64,000 nucleotides of DNA, taken from Flaccisagitta enflata. Its lineage: Eukaryota > Chaetognatha > Sagittoidea > Aphragmophora. The notes below the pieces were generated by a model that was not told the origin of the DNA, ran no database searches, and worked only from the letters and a program-made list of their open reading frames with translations. The stretch covers positions 89,962,001 to 90,026,000 of the forward strand of contig OZ231126.1 in NCBI GenBank assembly GCA_965153355.1. The letters run 5' to 3'. Of this stretch, positions 13,239-27,477 are shown in pieces (position 1 is the stretch's first letter; every line of letters begins with the position of its first letter). A program made the position numbers and the translations under genes.

Positions 13239-13348
13239 TTGATTGTTGCCTTCATGAATTTTGATGATTGAGTCTTTGAATTTTTTTCCCTCTTTCGTGA
13301 TTTGTAATTCACACAGACTACCTACCTCTTTTACTCTTTCACTTCCTA

Positions 13349-13350
13349 TT

Positions 13351-13422
<72 letters not shown>

Positions 13423-13430
13423 TCGTTCGT

Positions 13431-13522
<92 letters not shown>

Positions 13523-13523
13523 T
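13349..13523. repeat. (TTTC)n microsatellite
   Basis: About 43 units with one TTCG interruption. Confidence 0.95.
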
Positions 13524-13832
13524 TTCTCTTCCTTACAAGAAAATAAAAAAAGGAGAGGCAATAGCGGGAATAAAATTTCCATTTTGCGCCGAATTCAGAC
13601 TTAATCAAGTTTCGCCTCTCTGGAGGGGGATTCTGAAGAAAAGAAGGCGGAGGAAGGAGGGGGAGGTGGAGCTGTAGGAGAGCTCTTTAAGTAAAGGGTT
13701 ATAGAAGATGTGGGTACATAAACATCACTTTGTTGTGGTACCAGAGTAAACAGATGGAGGAGTAGAACGAGATGCAACATGCTGTGGATAAAAAAATTAC
13801 ATGATAACATCCAATGATAAAGTTATCAACCC

Positions 13833-13987
<155 letters not shown>

Positions 13988-13999
13988 AAATTATCATTT

Positions 14000-15040
14000 T
14001 TTTATCGAACTATCCATCTTACGGCGTAAAACCCTGCCGGCAAGATTTTTTTCCCTCTCTTGTCTTCCGTACATCTTTGATTTCTTGAAGGGGAGAACCG
14101 TAAGCCACAATCTGCAACGCAGTCTATTGCTGTCTATTGCAGTGGATTGCACTCAGCATGAAAGGAAAACTACCTCGTCTACTCAGTAGTTTGAAAATGA
14201 AAATTGGGCATGACTATAACTAGATATTGGTTGGTCTGTTAGTTCGGCTGTTAAAACTAAAGAAGAGCTAGAGCTAATTCTGATAAGTAAATATATAACT
14301 GTAACGCGTAATAGCTGCCGGTAATGGATGAACTAAGTATCTCAAGTTTTGAGTATAAAGAGGCTAAATTTACAAAGCCCAGTTTTCTTACGAATATACA
14401 CAATCTAATATAGGATGAGAAGGAACGACGTGCGCAGAGAAAGGTTTGAATCAAGACTGAATAAGTGGAAATGTTACATTTTACTATGCAGTTTTCAGGC
14501 AAAGAGAATATCAGTATCCAGTTGAGAATGGAATGGAAATACAGTATCCAATCATAAAAAAGAAATGCAATAATGTTGACCAATAGGCTTTCATGCAATT
14601 TCACTTTTTGCCGGAACTAAATTGTGAATTATAAGTTACAAAGTTCTCTTTCTCAAGAAAACATTGTTTTGGTTACAACGGAAAAGTCGGCGCCTTCTCT
14701 GTTCGGATAATTATAGGATATTTGAGGGGATAGAAAAAGATAGACAGAGACAGAAAGATGGGACATAGAAATGGTCAAATTCATAATTCCATTTTTAGTA
14801 ATAACTGAGTCGTCTTTGAGGTGTCGCATAAAGAAGCCATTGTGCAAATTTGAGACACACCGGACAAAGCGCTAAGTACACGTAATATGTAAATGAACTG
14901 ACCGTATCGGGGATGAACGTAATTGTGGAGTAGCCTGATAAGTCATTGAAAAAACAAACGATAAACACAGGAATCACATATATACATGAAGAAACACGAA
15001 AAACACGCATACACACCCATAAAACAACAGAGCAAAAATA
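14000..15040. other. No gene seen
   Basis: AT-rich DNA with no supported feature. At 15066-15150 the motif GGCTCTC/GAGCCCG recurs, and it is found inverted at 16300-16370. Confidence 0.4.
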
Positions 15041-15274
15041 AGGAATACTTATGAACAGGCCTTTTTTTAGAGCGAGCCCGCGAGCCATTGGCTCTCTATT
15101 TTGCTGCCTGGCTCTCTGGTTTTGCTGGCTCTGAGCCCGGCTGGCTCTCTCAAAATTGAAACCATGTTTTGGACTCAAATGGATTGAGAGACTCTTGTAA
15201 AATCATAAGAAGAAAACACAAGTTACGAGAGACTACCATAGTCATCTCGTCAAATGTAAATTTATCAACAAGTA

Positions 15275-15907
15275 CACTACCAGCCAAAACACGGAATGAG
15301 TTGAGGTAGAATGATCGTCTCTCACTTTGATAGTTTTTGGGTCATTGCAGTGTGTACAATATAAATCTAAAGGAAACTAAATCAATTTTGGGGCGGTTTT
15401 TGAAATATATGCAAAAATGGTATAAATTTAGTGCATTTTTTATCATAACTGTTTGTGGTGATGTTTTCTGGTATTTTTGACTGCAGATTTGGATTCAGCG
15501 AGTGCTTTGCGGTTCATTTGATATGTCACGCTATATAGTTTTGAAAAGGAAAAAAAAAGTTAAGTTTTTCATCATATTACTATAAAATACATTTATTTTT
15601 AATGATTTTATAAAAAAAATAGGCTTTTACTTCTTTTTCAAAAGCATATAGTGTGACATATCAAACAAACCGCGAGCCACCCACTGAGTCCAAATCTGCA
15701 GTCAAAAATACTAAAATAAATCATCACAAAGAGTTATGATGAAAAATATACTAAATTTGTACTATTTTTGTATATAATTCAAAAAGCGCCCCAAAAATGA
15801 TTTAGTTCTTTTCAGATTTGTATTATACACACTACAGGGACTCAAAACCTATCAGAGTTGTAGACGATCATTTCAAGTCAACTCATTCCGTGTTCTGGCG
15901 GACAGTG
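15275..15907. mobile_element. Fold-back MITE, related to the one at 56600-57150
   Basis: Termini CACTACCAGCCAAAACACGG and its complement frame about 630 bp whose arms pair along most of their length. Inner blocks (GCGCCCCAAAA, GTTTGATATGTCAC, CTGCAGATTTG) are shared with 56600-57150. Confidence 0.8.
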
Positions 15908-16545
15908 AGTAAAGCATCTCATTTTTTCATGTGTTGATTTTTGCTTTCTTTAAGTCCGATTTATTTCTATCATGAGAGAGATGTAATATTACCATTGAAA
16001 AATGACAGTGTCATGAGGCTGATACATTTTTAAGAAATGGGGCAAAATGTTCAGTTTTTCAAGTCGTTTGCACGCTACTCTATAAAATACTATGTTGGAA
16101 AGTCTGTTGGTCTGTCCATCTGTTGGTCCGTTCATTCATCAGTCCTTCTGTTGCTCTATTGGTCAGTGACACTTTTTTTCTGCATTTACAAGTGATTTCA
16201 ATGTCACTTCTCCTGCCCAAATATTTTGTAGCAAATTTTCTCTCTACCCCTGCCCGCCAAAACACAATATAGGTAGCCTACCATCCAGCATTGTTTTTTT
16301 TGCCGGGCTCGCTGTTTTACCGTCGGGCTCTGTAGAATTGTGAGGAGAGAGCCCGGTTGGCTCTGCCAAAAAAAAACACTAAAAAAAGGCCTGCTTATGA
16401 AACACAAATAACACAAAAACCGCCTTAGGGTGGAAGTTGATTTTGGAGTAGAGCCTGAATCGTGTCTTCTGCGGAAGACACACGAGGCCTTCTTTGGTAT
16501 CCCATCGACCTTCCCCGAGGCGATCTTCAGTGGAGTCGCCGACGA

Positions 16546-16890
<345 letters not shown>

Positions 16891-17059
16891 TTGATTGTGC
16901 TTTACACAAGTTTGTGTCTGCGTGTGCATGTGTTCATCGCGGGAATCGTCAGTCTTGCCATTACCTCCTTGCACCCCCGTCAATCTTGTCATTACCTCCT
17001 TGCACCCCCGTCGTTTGACAACGTCATCAACGTTTCCTCGACTCTTGCACGCAGATTTT

Positions 17060-17442
17060 TAGTCGCGTGCTACGCGACTCTATAAGCCACTTTTCAGTCG
17101 GTCGGTCGGTCGGTCTGTCCGTCACAAAACTGTTTAAAGGCCGTTTTACATCATTTTATACTGTTTATAATGATTTCAAATGTTTTTATGGCATTCATAA
17201 ATCACTACAAACCACTTTTAAGTCGGTCGGTCGGTCCGTCGGCCTGTCTGTCAGTCGGTCGGTCCATCACAAAACTGTTTTAAAAGCATTTTAAAGCGTT
17301 TTTATGTCCCTGAATAGTAGAAAGAAATTTTGTGGAGTAATTAGCCTTTTAAAATGTGTTTAAAAAAAAAATTGTTTTTCTGTCTGTCTGCCTGACGTTT
17401 TTAGAAAGTGCCGACGCACGCGACTTAGGTCTAATGACCTTG
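17060..17442 (-). mobile_element. HINE-like element, family A, with duplicated core
   Basis: Hairpin end TAGTCGCGTGCTACGCGACT at the left. The block ACCACTTTTxAGTCGGTCGG occurs twice (17085 and 17210), an internal duplication of about 130 bp. The right end has GACGCACGCGACTTAGGTCT and ACCTTG. Confidence 0.65.
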
Positions 17443-17869
17443 TTTTCTCTTCTTTTGTCCTAAAATTCTAAAACCGTTCTTTAGATGACATCATAATCTT
17501 CATCCTTTGAATTCGAGGTCGGCCTTTGGCCCTTGGCTTGAACGAAAAAGTTTTCATGATGACTAATACAAAATCTATTGTCACCTCCTCCGAACACCCC
17601 CAAGACGTGCCATAGGCGTTGTTTCCTCATGAAAACACCCCCACAACGTGCCATCCTGCACGACGTGCGTTGTCACCTGATGAAAACACCCCCGCTGATG
17701 CCCCTGTCGTGATGACGATACTCGACCCCGCCCTCACCCACGGGATGTCCGGGCATCGCGATCTACTTATTCGCCAAGATTGATTTCCACTTGATTTGGT
17801 TATGCACTAATCAACGCACGGCTGCATGGGGTCCGATCCGTCAGTTGATCTGTCAGTCACCCGGTTATC

Positions 17870-17992
17870 CAGCTTTATTGCTAAGATGGTTGGATACATG
17901 GCAAGACAGTCGCGGCCGTGATGCAAAAATATCTGTAACCTACCGACGTACCGACCGACCGACGTGAAGATTCGCGTGTCCGCGACTAAAAC
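17870..17992 (+). mobile_element. HINE-like element, family A, degraded
   Basis: Diverged 5' part (GGTTGGATACATGGCAAGAC), a GACC-type core and the hairpin-proximal end CGCGTGTCCGCGACTAAAA. Confidence 0.5.
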
Positions 17993-18039
17993 GTCCTCTA
18001 TACACTTCCTGGTAAACAACCATAGCCCCAGTTAACTCC

Positions 18040-18190
18040 GTCCGTCGGTCCATCCGTCTGTCGGTCCGTCCGTCCGTCCGTCCGTCCGTCCGTCCGTCCG
18101 TCCATGAACAGGAGTCGAAAAGTGTGTAAACGCGCATTTTCGCCCCTGCCCACCCGTCCGCAACTGGTATTGGCCGTGTATCCGGCCTTG
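18040..18190 (-). mobile_element. HINE-like element, family A, lacking its hairpin end
   Basis: (GTCC)n core, CGCCCCTGCCCACCCGTCCG, then GTGTATCCGGCCTTG. The hairpin end was not found. Confidence 0.6.
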
Positions 18191-18485
18191 TTAAGTTTTT
18201 TTTGCAATGTTCCCCCAATTTTCAAGGTGGGTTGGATGACTCGTTGATGAAGGATTCGAGAAGAAGGGGAGGGTGTAGAAATGCTGTGAGATCTCTACAA
18301 GTAGCATTTTCCTCAGATAGAAAAGAAAATAGAAAAGAAAAAAGTGCGAACAAATTTTGAAGGAGAGATTATGACATACTGACATGATAACAAATAAAGA
18401 GGACGCTGCGCGTGCACCAACAAGTCAACACCTTCAGCATCCTTATCACATATATAGAGTTTTTATAGACAAATCAGCGAGAAGG

Positions 18486-18695
18486 AAACAAGGCCAACAC
18501 CTTATAGTCGCGTGCGGTTGCTAAGACCAAAAGACTAAAAGACTAAAAGATCAAAAGACTACAAAACTAAATGTAAATTGTCTTAAAATGATGTAGGATG
18601 ATGTAAAACGATGAAAAAAAGCTAAGTGTGATGGACCAACCGACCAACCGACAGACAGACAGAGTGGGTCATAGAGTCGCGTGCACGCGACTAAA
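18486..18695 (+). mobile_element. HINE-like element, family A, AACACC subtype
   Basis: AACAAGGCCAACACCTTATA, internal AGTCGCGTGCGG, then short arrays of GACTAAAA and GATGTAAAA units, GACC core, and the hairpin GTCGCGTGCACGCGACTAAA. These short arrays are miniature versions of the arrays at 29950-31720. Confidence 0.8.
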
Positions 18696-18699
18696 AATA

Positions 18700-19250
18700 A
18701 GAAAAGAATGAAGGGTGATGACCTCCATTCTGCGCGAAAGAAAACTGACGCGAGACGAAAGGCGTGTTTCTAGTGACGACAAAAAACGCCATCATTCCCG
18801 CTAAACACGTTTTCAGTGTGAACACATGTTCAATTGTTCATGGATTTAAACCATCCAATGAGAGAGTAAGTAAAGTGAGTGAGTGATCCTGTGAATGCAA
18901 TGAGTAAGTGAAGCAAATGTAGCATAAGCACAAGCGGCGAATGTGAACGAACGTATTGAGAGACCGAGTGGCCCATTCAAAACGCGATTATCTCGTGTAG
19001 AAGAAACAGGCCCAAAAACTCGTGGAATTATGACAAGAAGATTCTTCTTCTTCTTTTTTTTGAAGAAAGAAGACAAAAAATGTTGAAACAAAAGTCGGAC
19101 AAAACAAAAGAGGACAGATGAGCCGGCAGCCTGACCCCCCCCCCGCTGCCGGCAGCCTGCCCCGGCACACGCTTCTTATTGCCCCGGGCTCAGTTTTGAG
19201 CTTTATTTCCATTCTATCAATTTTTTTCTCGTTTGTCCGTTCTTTTTTAT
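18700..19250. other. No gene seen
   Basis: A short GC-rich hairpin (GCCGGCAGCC...GCTGCCGGCAGCC) at 19123-19160 is the only distinctive feature. Confidence 0.4.
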
Positions 19251-19254
19251 TTTT

Positions 19255-19422
19255 CTGTCTATCTGTTTGTCTGTCCGTTTGTCTGTATGTCTGTCTTTCT
19301 GTCTGTCTCACTGTCTGTCTTTACGTCTGTCTGTCATTACGTCTGTCTGTCCGTATGTCTGTCTGTCTGTCTGTCTCTATCTGTCTTTATGTCTGTCTGT
19401 CTGTCTTTTTTCTCTGTTGATT

Positions 19423-19502
<80 letters not shown>

Positions 19503-19562
19503 TTTATCTTTTTTTCTTTCTTTCATATTATCTTTTTGTCTTTGTTGATATCTTTCTTTCCT

Positions 19563-19650
<88 letters not shown>
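19255..19650. repeat. Compound (TCTG)n, (TTTC)n, (TC)n microsatellites
   Basis: TCTG/GTCT tract 19255-19415, TTTC tract 19424-19502, TC tract 19564-19650. Confidence 0.95.
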
Positions 19651-19653
<3 letters not shown>

Positions 19654-19867
19654 CTCAATTTCTTTGCCTTTCCTTCCTCCTTCCTTTCGTCATCTTTCTC
19701 GTTTTCTCGATCTCCATCTATTTTCGTATGTACATATGTATACACGCACAGAAGCAAATAAGACCTAAGCCAGAACGGATTGATTCTTAATGCCACCACC
19801 GCGGAGCCGTGGGTTGGCAAAACCATGGTGCCATGTGGGTTGGCCAACTCGTGGTACTCAACATTAA

Positions 19868-20030
19868 CGCCGCCGCCGCTGTCGCCGCCGCTGTCGCCGC
19901 CGCTGTCGCCGCTGCTGTCGCCGCCGCCGCTTTCATTGTCGCCGCCACTGTCTACGCCTCTGTCTACGCCTGTGTCGACGCCGCTGTCTAAGCCGCTGTT
20001 GCCGCCGCTGTCACTGTCGCCGCCCCACCA
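19868..20030. repeat. GCCGCCGCTGTC minisatellite
   Basis: Imperfect 12-bp units built of GCC/GCT triplets. It gives short Ala/Val or Pro/Leu/Ser frames, with no sign of a gene. Confidence 0.85.
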
Positions 20031-20140
20031 GAGGTCACGGCGAGGTTATTTTAATATCCTGAAAGAACCCCTTCTACACATCAAGACTAAGAGCGCCCGA
20101 GGTGATTTGCCTGTCGAAGGGAGAAAGAAGGAGACGCACA

Positions 20141-20179
<39 letters not shown>

Positions 20180-20249
20180 TAAAGAAATGATTTTTCATGT
20201 CACAAGCGTAGATTTTGTTGCTCGGTAGTTTGTTTTTGTCCGTGGAGCA

Positions 20250-20640
20250 GCCTGGTCCTATGGGACAATCATCTTCTAACGGCATCCTAAAAGGACGTCC
20301 ATCAGGATATTCTTTGATCCCAACAGCGTGATTTTTTGGCAGATATTTATACTTGGGTTCCCAGGGATCATAGTAAGATAATCTTTCAAATTGTGGGTTA
20401 TAGCCCCGAGTCCACCAATGACAATCGGTATAATGACGCAATCAAACCCCACATTTTCTGCAGCTGCCCTTTTAACCAAATATACTTGGCAACTTTCGTA
20501 GCCTCAGCTTTATAGATATTAAGGTCGAACAGGCAAGTCACATCCAAAATATAGGTTTTCTTGCTCACTGTACTTTGTCTTTAATGACGAGATCCGGACG
20601 GTTTGCTCCAACTACCAAGTCAGTCCTGATTAACTACTTG
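20250..20640 (-). pseudogene. LINE-type reverse transcriptase C-terminal relic
   Basis: Read on the minus strand, GANRPDLVIKDK is followed in other frames by TYILDVTCLFDLNIYKAEAT and CVIIPIVIGGLGAITHNLKD. This order (xKPDIVxxD, IDVxxPxD, VVPVVxGALG) is typical of the tail of non-LTR retrotransposon polyproteins. At least two stops or frame changes interrupt it, so it is a dead fragment. The upstream polymerase domain was not found; a hairpin of repeated DNA abuts it. Confidence 0.6.
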
Positions 20641-20645
20641 GTCAT

Positions 20646-20845
20646 ATAGTAGATCAGCAGATTTGCATGATATAACCTCTTCAGGTAAATGTGAGGACCA
20701 GCTTTTGCCAGTTGGAATACCATATGCAAATATTTACATACTGCATTACATCATCAGTATCGCATAAGGTATTCCAACTGGCAAAAGCTGGTCCTCACAT
20801 CTACCTAAAGAGGTTAAATCATGCAAATCCGCTGATCTACTATAT

Positions 20846-20851
<6 letters not shown>
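20646..20851. repeat. Inverted repeat beside the LINE relic
   Basis: Arms of about 75 bp (20646-20720 and 20771-20851), nearly complementary, share GGTATTCCAACTGGCAAAAG and are separated by about 50 bp. The right arm ends in (GA)n. It looks like a head-to-head duplication of the LINE fragment, since the left arm continues its sequence. Confidence 0.7.
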
Positions 20852-20879
<28 letters not shown>

Positions 20880-20880
<1 letters not shown>

Positions 20881-21640
20881 CAAGTTCAGTTCCATATGAG
20901 TAATTTAAATTCCATGAACGAAAAATGCTCACTGACTTATCGACCAACCTACCTGCAAAGTCAAAGGAAGGGCTCACCTACAAGTAGGATACTAGTCTTA
21001 ACTCATGACCCAAATCCCAGCCTTGAGGCTTTAATGTCAGCGATTTGGTCCAATACCCAGTCTCAAAGCCCAACTGTCAGTCTCAGAGCTCAAATCGCAG
21101 CCTTGTGATCCAAACTTACCTCATGGACCATAAAACGTTAAATGATTTAACTTGATTTACCATGCGCAAACGCATAAACATGTATGACATCGGTCCCTTT
21201 CGGGGTGCAGCCCCTCTTACCATCTCATCGGCTCATCCCCACATTAGGGCTGGTCATATTGCCAACCTCGATGTATCTTTATGTAAGTTGGCAAAAATAC
21301 TCGAGTTGCTATTTGTGAAAGAATGAGACCTTGCGCGACCTTCAACTCCTTGTATCTTCAATGCTCACAAAATGACCAAAAAAGCTTAAAAGAATTTCAG
21401 CAGAATTTTGCTTTTGTCTGTAGCAATACGGTAAAACAGTTTTTTTCCCCTGAATCTTCCCTAAGCCAGATTTTAGATCGTACGTCTGAAGGCGCTCTTT
21501 TTTTGTAAACTAAGTCTACGTAATGTATGATACAGAGACTTAGTGTCGTCTCTCAAGAGCAGTTGAAAAGTCAATTTTGCGTTCATCAGAAAAACGATTG
21601 GAGAGTTGCTTGATAATCAATCGCATGATAATTTCCTGTC
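20880..21640. other. No gene seen
   Basis: Low-copy-looking DNA with a weak 16-24 bp periodicity (CTCAAAGCCCA/CAGCCTTG blocks at 20995-21115). No gene supported. Confidence 0.4.
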
Positions 21641-21649
21641 TAAGCATAT

Positions 21650-22080
21650 TCTCTTTCCATATCTTTTCTTTTCTTTTGGTTTTCCTTTCTTTTCATTCCG
21701 TTTTCTTTCTTTTCATTCCGTTTTCTTTCTTTTCATTCCGATTTCCTATTTTTTCATTCCGTTTTTCTTCCTTTTTTCGCCATTTTCCTTTTTTTGGTCG
21801 GTTTTCTCTTTTCTTTTATTTTTTTTTTCAATTCTTGCCGTTTTCCTACATTTTTTCTCCGTTGTCCGTTTTTTTCATGTCCTTTCTTTCTCCTCTTTCT
21901 ACTTTCCTTTCTCTTTTTTTTTCTTTGTTTTCCTTTCTTTCTTTCTTTCCGTTTTCTTTTCTTCCTTTCCTTTTCATTTTCTTTCCATTTCCTTTTTTCC
22001 ATTTTCTCCATCTCATTTTCTTCCTCTCATTACCCTCACCTTCTTTCTGTTTCCTTTTTTTTTCTCGTTTTCCTTTCTTT
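21650..22080. repeat. Polypyrimidine tract, TTTTCTTTCTTTTCATTCCG units
   Basis: Degenerate about 20-bp pyrimidine-rich repeats, plus-strand T/C almost throughout. Confidence 0.85.
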
Positions 22081-22229
22081 TTAGTTGCGGACTCGCAACT
22101 CTATAAGAGACTTTATCCGTTGGTCCGTTGGTCCGTCGGTCCGTCAGCACAAGTTGAAAGGTGGGAAAACGCGCATATCCGCCCCTGCCCAACCGTCTGC
22201 AACTGGTGGCCGTGTATCCGGCCTTGTTT
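22081..22229 (-). mobile_element. HINE-like element, family A, inserted in the polypyrimidine tract
   Basis: Hairpin end TAGTTGCGGACTCGCAACTC and internal GTCTGCAACTGG: the hairpin arm and internal motif both read GTTGC here in place of GTCGC. The same T/C-rich sequence is found on both sides, marking it as an insertion. Confidence 0.8.
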
Positions 22230-22666
<437 letters not shown>

Positions 22667-23107
22667 AGTTTGTTTATTTCAACTTTATTTCGACTGGCGA
22701 TTCCGGACAATTTGCAACCCAGGGTTACACTTACTCCTTCCCTTCCTTTCTTTCCGTCACCTAACCCTGTCATTCTTATTTCTTCTGAGACTGATATATA
22801 GATCCGATGACAAACTGACGGACAGACAAATAAGACTTTTCAAAAAGTTACGAGGACGCGTAAAATACGCGTAAAAGACGCGTAAAATACGCAACCACTA
22901 TGGACAGAATCTTTCAATCATTTACCTCATTTGCATATTGAAGTCATTGCAATAGACAGTCGATGGGAGTTTCTGAAAGAGATTTTGACACTGCAACCTT
23001 AAAGCGCTGATTTTTAGGTCATTGATTTAGTCGCAGGGAAGAACCGATTAGAAGAAATTTCTGACAAAAACGCATACTGACCAGCCCTACTTTTCAAAGA
23101 GATTTTG

Positions 23108-23700
23108 TGTATACTTAATGGATTAGGCCTGTCCGAACCTGTACTAATGAGGTGTGCAGTCAAACTTATAGTTTTTTCAGGTTAGCGTTTCTTTTGTTAA
23201 TTGTAAAGGATAGTTTCGAGCAATCCGGAGTAAACACCATTGAAAGCTTGCAAGGCTTTCATCCTTTGTAAATTGGAGAATTCTGGCCTCCTTTTCTCAG
23301 GGCAATGTTGTTTCAACTTTCATAAGTATCAGTACCTTGGCACAGAATGCCAGCGGTCCCATATGGTTGTACCTCGATTCTTGCCTCTAAGGGTATGGTT
23401 TTCTAATCAATATTGCTAGTATCAGTACTTCCACCAGTGCTTTGGTGGTGTTTGATTGTTACTTTTTTAAGAAATTTCGTGTATACTTAATGGTATAGGC
23501 CTGTCCGAACCTGTGCTAATGAGGTGTGCAGTCAAGCTAATAGTTTTTTCAGGTAAGCGTTTTTTTTGTTGATTGTAAACGATAATTGTGAGCCATCCGG
23601 AGCAAACACCATTGAAAGCTTGTCCAATTGGAGAATTCTGGCCTCCTTTTCTGAGGGCAATGTTATTTCAACTTTCATAAGGGCATCGGGTACCGCTGTC
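23108..23700 (-). repeat. Dispersed repeat, two direct copies
   Basis: Blocks 23108-23345 and 23472-23690 share GTATACTTAATGG, GGCCTGTCCGAACCTGT, AATGAGGTGTGCAGTCAA and AACACCATTGAAAGCTTG. Other copies, in the opposite orientation: 50925-51145, 51285-51355, 28468-28600 (part) and 61885-61960 (part). The minus-strand frame 23532-23789 is probably incidental. Confidence 0.75.
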
Positions 23701-23868
23701 CCCTCGAACGTTTTTTCGACTATTTCAAAGTTGGTGTATCCTAATGTTCCGTAGTTCCTACGTTCAAAATCAAAATTGTGGATGTGCATGTACCGATGTA
23801 CGTAGAGTCACCACTTGGGATGAAAACAAGATATGAAGATGGAGAACGAGTAAAACAAGTGACGCGGG

Positions 23869-24067
23869 GTCACAATATCGTTGCGGACGGGTGGGCAGGG
23901 GCATCCAACCCCCATCCACACCCAAACTCACCGCCAGCACTCAAACATACACAAGAAGTATCTAAAACGCTCGTTTCCCCACGTTTCAACTTGATGACCT
24001 CCAACGGACCGACGGACCGACAAACCAACGGAAGGACAAAGCCTCTTATTGAGTTTTGTGTCTAAAG
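23869..24067 (+). mobile_element. HINE-like element, family F
   Basis: GGTCACAATATCGTTGCGGA, GGGTGGGCAGGGGCATCCAA, a GACC-type core, and CCTCTTATTGAGTTTTGTGT. Related copies at 39711-40470 and 4155-5545 carry insertions. Confidence 0.65.
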
Positions 24068-24138
24068 AACGAATAGAAGATTCCTTTTGCGTTTTCCTCT
24101 TGTACGCAAACGACGAGATAAATACGAGTAAAAAGAAA

Positions 24139-24281
24139 AACAAGGCCAAGTAGGCCAATAGGTGCGACGTGTGGATCGTCGAACGAATGCATTACCAAGC
24201 GATCGACCGACCGACCGACCGATCAACCAACCAACCAACGGACACTGCCAGTTATAGAGGTGCTTTGACGCACCTAAAAAG
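24139..24281 (+). mobile_element. HINE-like element, family E
   Basis: AACAAGGCCAAGTAGGCCAA, internal AGGTGCGACGTGTGG, a (GACC)n core and the hairpin AGGTGCTTTGACGCACCTAA. The internal AGGTGCG equals the hairpin arm. Another copy is at 32365-32476. Confidence 0.8.
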
Positions 24282-24409
24282 AAGAGAGAAAGAAAAAGAG
24301 AAAAACAGAGATGGGAGCCCTCAAATGTCTTCTTCCGGTTTCCTTCATTTTCCTCTTTTGTTTTTTACGACTTCTCATTCCATCTTTTTTTCTCGTTCTC
24401 TCTCTCTCG

Positions 24410-24528
24410 AGTGCGTGCGTGCGTGCGTGTGTGTGCGTGCGTGCGTGCGTACGTGCGTGCGTGAGTGCGTGCGTGCGTACGTGCGTGTGTGCGTGCGTGC
24501 GTGCGTGCGTGCGTGTGTGCGTGTGTGA
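24410..24528. repeat. (GTGC)n microsatellite
   Basis: GCGT/GTGC units with GTGT and GTAC variants, about 115 bp. Confidence 0.9.
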
Positions 24529-24689
24529 ATTTTAGTTCAAAAGTGCATGCTTGTTTGAGCTTGTGAACTTGAGTGCAAAGTTCCGTTGTTGAGTGTCTAC
24601 TTGCGCTTGTGAATTTGAGTCCCGCACGTGCACACAGACAAGAAAACACACAGACTAGACCCAATCACATATGCAAGCGCACACACAAA

Positions 24690-25009
<320 letters not shown>

Positions 25010-25327
25010 GAAAGAAAGAGAGAGAAAGAGGGTGCTTTGGGAAATGGAAGACATAACGTATCCAGACAGATATAAAGAGAGAGAAAGAGAGAGAGAAATG
25101 GTGCCCCATAGTGGTTTTCATCAATTGCAAAATTCTTATCCCTTTTTTATTAGATTCCATTGGTTTAAGTCTTTCTTCTGGGTTTGACGAGCCGCCGAGT
25201 AGAAGAGAGAAAAAGAAGGCATAAGAAGGAATTACAAGAAACGCAGGGTAACAGTATCGTAGGCGGGGGCTTGCAACATTTACACTATCACAGAGACAAT
25301 CACACTTACACTTTCACCCAATTCAAA

Positions 25328-25647
<320 letters not shown>

Positions 25648-27477
25648 TGTGTAGTGTGTACACTCTACACAGACACCATCTGAAACTTTCCTGAAACTTT
25701 CCTACTCGAGCGTGACCCACGAAGAGACGGACAGACAGACAAAGCCTGTTATTGAGTCCCAATTCCGCGACTAAAAAACAAGGCCAACACCTTACAGTCG
25801 CGTGCGGTTATTGTGTTCCACGATAGTGGAACACTAAAGTTTCAGAATTTTCTCCGTGGGTTTGTGCGTATGTCACACCACCTAGTTTTTTCCAATATGT
25901 CACACCACTCAGTTTTCTCTAATGTATGTCACACAGTACAAAATTCTCCAATGTATGTCACACCACCCAGTTTTCTCCAATGTATGATACACAGCCCATA
26001 ATTCTCCAAAGTATGTCACACCACCCAGTTTTCTCTGATGTATGTCACACAGCCCAGAATTCTCCAATGTATGTCACACCACCCAGTTTTCTCCGATGTA
26101 TGTCACACAGCCCAGAATTCTCTGATGTATGTCACACCACCCAGTTTTCTCCAATGTATGTCACACAGCCCAGAATTCTCCAATGTATGTCACACCATCC
26201 AGTTGTTTCTGATGTATGTCACACAGCCCAAAATTCTCCAATGTATGTCACACCACCCAGTCTTCTCCGATGTATGTCACACAGCTTAGAATTTTACGAT
26301 GTATGTCATACCACCCAGTTTTTTCCGATGTATGTCACACAGCCCAGAATTCTCCGATGTATGTCACGCCACCTAGTTTTCTCCGATGTATGTCACACAG
26401 CCCAAAATTCTCCGATGTATGTCACACCACCCAGTTTTCTCCGATGTATGTCACACAGCCCAAATTTTATGATGTGTGTCACACCATCCAGTTTTCTCCG
26501 ATGTATGTCACAGCCCAGAATTCTCCAATGTATGTCACACCACCCAGTTTTCTCTGATGTATGTCACACAGCCCAGAATTCTCTGATGTATGTCACACAG
26601 CCCAGAAATCTCCCATGTATGTCACGCCAACCAGTTTTCTCCTATCTATGTCACACAGCCCAGAATTCTCCAATTTATGTCACACCACCGAGTTTTCTCT
26701 GATGCATGACACACAGCCCAGAATTCTCTGATGTATGTCACACCACCCAGTTTTCTCCGATGTATGTCGCACAGCCCAGAATTCTCCGATGTATGTCACA
26801 CCACCCAGTTTTCTCCAATGTATGTCACACAGCCCAGAATTCTCCGATGTATGTCACACCACCCAGTTTTCTCCGATGTATGTCACACAGCCCAGAATTC
26901 TCCTATGTATGTCACACCACCCAGTTTTCTCCAATGTATGTCACACAGCCCAGAATTCTCTGATGTATGTCACACCACCCAGTTTTCTCCGATGTATGTC
27001 ACACAGCCCAGAATTCTCCAATATATGTCACACCACCCATTTTTCTACAATGTATGTCACACAGCCCAGAATTCTACAATGTATGTCATACCACCCAGTT
27101 TTCTCGGATGTATGTCACACAGCCCAGAATTCTTCGATGTATGTCACGCCACCCAGTTTTTTCCGATGTATATCACACAGCCCAGAATTCTCTGATGTAT
27201 ATCACGCCACCCAGTTTTCTTCGATGTATGTTACACCACCCAGTTTTCTCCAAAGTATGTCACACAGCTCAGAATTCTCCAATGTATATCACACCACCCA
27301 GTTTTCTCCCATGTATGTCACACAGCCAAGAATTCTCCGATGTATTTCACACCACCTTGTTTTTTCCAATGTATGTCACACAGCCCAGAATTCTCTGATG
27401 TATGTAACACCACCCAGTCTCCGATGTATGTCACACAGCCCATAATTCTCCAATGTATGTCACACCACCCAGTTTTT

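Noticed and set aside
23532-23789. Minus-strand frame with KLSMVFAPDGSQLSFTINKK as a gene
   Set aside because: The matching stretch recurs at 50885-51076 within a dispersed repeat with frame breaks, so it is a repeat rather than a conserved exon.
25926-27445. 29-bp array as a CRISPR locus
   Set aside because: No constant repeat with unique spacers, units mutate freely, no cas genes, and the surrounding DNA is eukaryotic.
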